From an uncultured Thermomonas sp. (GTDB lineage Bacteria; Pseudomonadota; Gammaproteobacteria; Xanthomonadales; Xanthomonadaceae): a DNA stretch of 16,332 nucleotides. How positions within the stretch are numbered: position 1 is the stretch's first letter; each line of letters begins with the position of its first letter. Location: NCBI GenBank assembly GCA_946480065.1, contig CAMLJA010000014.1:1-16332 (forward strand), given 5' to 3'. A model generated the notes under the pieces. The model was not told where the DNA came from, made no database searches, and worked only from the letters and a program-made list of their open reading frames with translations. Made by a program: the position numbers and the translations under genes. Positions 14,979 to 16,332 of this stretch are shown here, piece after piece.

Positions 14979-15000
14979 GGCCGGGCGGGCGCACCCGGCC
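14979..15000. terminator. Stem-loop after mrcA, possible weak terminator
   Basis: GGCCGGG (14979-14985) pairs perfectly with CCCGGCC (14994-15000) around an 8-nt loop, 12 nt past the mrcA stop on the minus strand. No T tract follows, so termination is uncertain. Confidence 0.4.
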
Positions 15001-15012
15001 GGCGCCACGTGG

Positions 15013-16332
15013 TCAGAAGATGTCGAAGGCTTCCTCGTCCGGCTGCGCGCTGGGGTCCGCCTCGGGTTCCACGTAGGCCTGCGCGCGCTCCAGGTCCTCG
15101 ACCTTCACCCATTCCTGGATGCCGCCGCTGCCGGCCGGCAGCAGCCGGCCGCCGGCGCCCACGCTCACCTGCACCATCCCCGGCGGCGGGTCCAGGTTGC
15201 GCTCGGGCTGGCCTTCCAGCGCCACCTTCATGTAGGCGATCCAGATCGGCAGCGCCGCCTTGCCGCCGTATTCGCGGTAGCCCAGCGAGCGGAAGTCGTC
15301 GCGCCCCACCCACACGGTGGTGACGTAGGGCCCGCCGAAGCCGGAGAACCAGGCGTCGCGGTGGTCGTTGGTGGAGCCGGTCTTGCCGCCCACGTCCTCG
15401 CGGCCCAGCACGCGCGCGTCGGTGGCGGTGCCGCGCTTGACCACGTCGCGCATCATCGATTCCAGCTGCCAGGCCACCCGGGGGTCGATCGCGCGCGGCG
15501 CGACCACCATGTCGGGGTCGACCGGCCGTGGCGCCGCCGCCCGGGGGGCGGTGCGGCCCGGTGCGGCGGGGGCGGGGCTGCTGGCGGTGGGGCTCAGGTC
15601 GAACCCGGCCACGTCCGCCTGCGCGGCCGGGGCCGAGGCCTGGCCGGGACCGGCCGCGACGGCGCACTGCGGGCAGGCGGTGGGCGGACGCTCCTTGAAG
15701 ACCTCGCGGCCGTCCCGGTCGATGACCCGGTCGATGAACCAGGGGGTCACCAGGAAGCCGCCGTTGGGGAACGCGGCGTAGCCGCGCGCGACCGACAGCG
15801 GGGTGAGCGAGGCCGAGCCCAGCGACATCGACAGGTTCGGCGGCAGGCTGGCCTCGTCGAAGCCGAAGTGGCTGATGTAGCGGCGCGCGTAGTCCACCCC
15901 GATGGCGTCCAGCAGGCGCACCGACACCAGGTTGCGCGACTGCACCAGCGCCTCGCGCAGGCGCATGGGGCCGGCGAAGTTGCCGGAGTCGTTCTGCGGC
16001 CGCCACATGTGCCCGCGCCGGTCCTTGAACACCACCGGTGCGTCCAGCACGATCGAGGCGGGGTTGAACCCGCGTTCGAAGGCGGCGGCATAGAGGAAGG
16101 GCTTGAAGCTGGACCCCGGCTGCCGGCGCGCCTGCAGGGCGCGGTTGAACTTGGAACCGGCGTAGCTGTAGCCGCCCACCAGCGCGCGCAGGGCGCCGGT
16201 TTGGGCCTCCAGCGACACCAGCGCCACCTGCGCCTGCGGCACCTGGTCCAGGACCCAGGCCGGCTCTTCGTCGCTCCCGCCGTCGCGGCGCACGCGCACC
16301 ACGTCGCCGCGCGCGGCCAGCGCGGCCGGCGC
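15013..16332 (-). CDS. mrcA: Penicillin-binding protein 1A, C-terminal transpeptidase part (cut by window edge)
   Basis: The minus-strand frame is open to the right edge; 439 C-terminal residues are seen and the N-terminal membrane anchor and glycosyltransferase domain lie outside. A GTG at 16302 is internal, not a start. The class A PBP transpeptidase motifs are complete: active-site SSFK in [12 protein letters not shown] (serine codon 16110-16108), SRN in [10 protein letters not shown], and KTGST (lysine codon 15384-15382). PBP1A-type context includes [11 protein letters not shown] and ACPQC, which parallels ACPEC in E. coli PBP1A. Between ACPQC and KTGST lies an Ala/Pro-rich low-complexity insert (about 15490-15660). 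The C-terminus is acidic, ending EEAFDIF. The enzyme cross-links peptidoglycan in the periplasm. Confidence 0.95.
   Translation of the reverse strand, partial: APAALAARGDVVRVRRDGGSDEEPAWVLDQVPQAQVALVSLEAQTGALRALVGGYSYAGSKFNRALQARRQPGSSFKPFLYAAAFERGFNPASIVLDAPVVFKDRRGHMWRPQNDSGNFAGPMRLREALVQSRNLVSVRLLDAIGVDYARRYISHFGFDEASLPPNLSMSLGSASLTPLSVARGYAAFPNGGFLVTPWFIDRVIDRDGREVFKERPPTACPQCAVAAGPGQASAPAAQADVAGFDLSPTASSPAPAAPGRTAPRAAAPRPVDPDMVVAPRAIDPRVAWQLESMMRDVVKRGTATDARVLGREDVGGKTGSTNDHRDAWFSGFGGPYVTTVWVGRDDFRSLGYREYGGKAALPIWIAYMKVALEGQPERNLDPPPGMVQVSVGAGGRLLPAGSGGIQEWVKVEDLERAQAYVEPEADPSAQPDEEAFDIF

Noticed and set aside
16300..16302. GTG as a start of a short standalone PBP-like gene
   Set aside because: The frame continues without a stop to the window edge with PBP-like sequence, so the GTG is internal to a longer mrcA.

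Overview
This is an ordinary, gene-dense stretch of a very GC-rich bacterial chromosome. Protein features and gene order point to a gammaproteobacterium of the Xanthomonadaceae/Lysobacteraceae (Lysobacter, Luteimonas, Pseudoxanthomonas or Xanthomonas-like). The clues are the yicC/rph divergent pair, the gmk-rpoZ-spoT-recG cluster, a type II citrate synthase, a type B L31 and GTAG-type REP sequences. The assignment is inference; no rRNA or tRNA gene is present to settle it. I see no mobile element, prophage, CRISPR array, toxin-antitoxin pair or defence system.

Left part (1-4551, all minus strand): rph, rdgB and hemW read right to left as a nucleotide/RNA housekeeping group (3'-end tRNA trimming, removal of ITP/XTP, heme chaperone). 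They are followed by a separately promoted gene for a DUF1631 protein that runs off the left edge. A REP-like double hairpin sits between rdgB and hemW.

Middle (4616-12333, all plus strand): yicC starts divergently from rph across a short symmetric promoter-like sequence and is almost contiguous with gmk. Then come rpoZ (own strong promoter and a terminator hairpin), spoT, ridA, recG and a nucleoside hydrolase. This is the conserved gmk-rpoZ-spoT-recG neighbourhood, with ridA where Escherichia coli has trmH. GMP kinase, the omega subunit and SpoT are linked functionally through guanine nucleotides and (p)ppGpp.

Right part: rpmE (type B L31) and gltA on the plus strand each have their own promoter and terminator. 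Two convergent minus-strand genes follow: a small conserved protein of unknown function with a histidine-rich start, and the C-terminal transpeptidase half of the class A penicillin-binding protein PBP1A, cut by the right edge.

No gene-free gap exceeds 191 bases. The least understood items are the DUF1631 gene, the histidine-rich protein, a possible leaderless spoT start, the symmetric rph/yicC promoter and a cluster of inverted repeats before rpoZ. I found no convincing new biological system.
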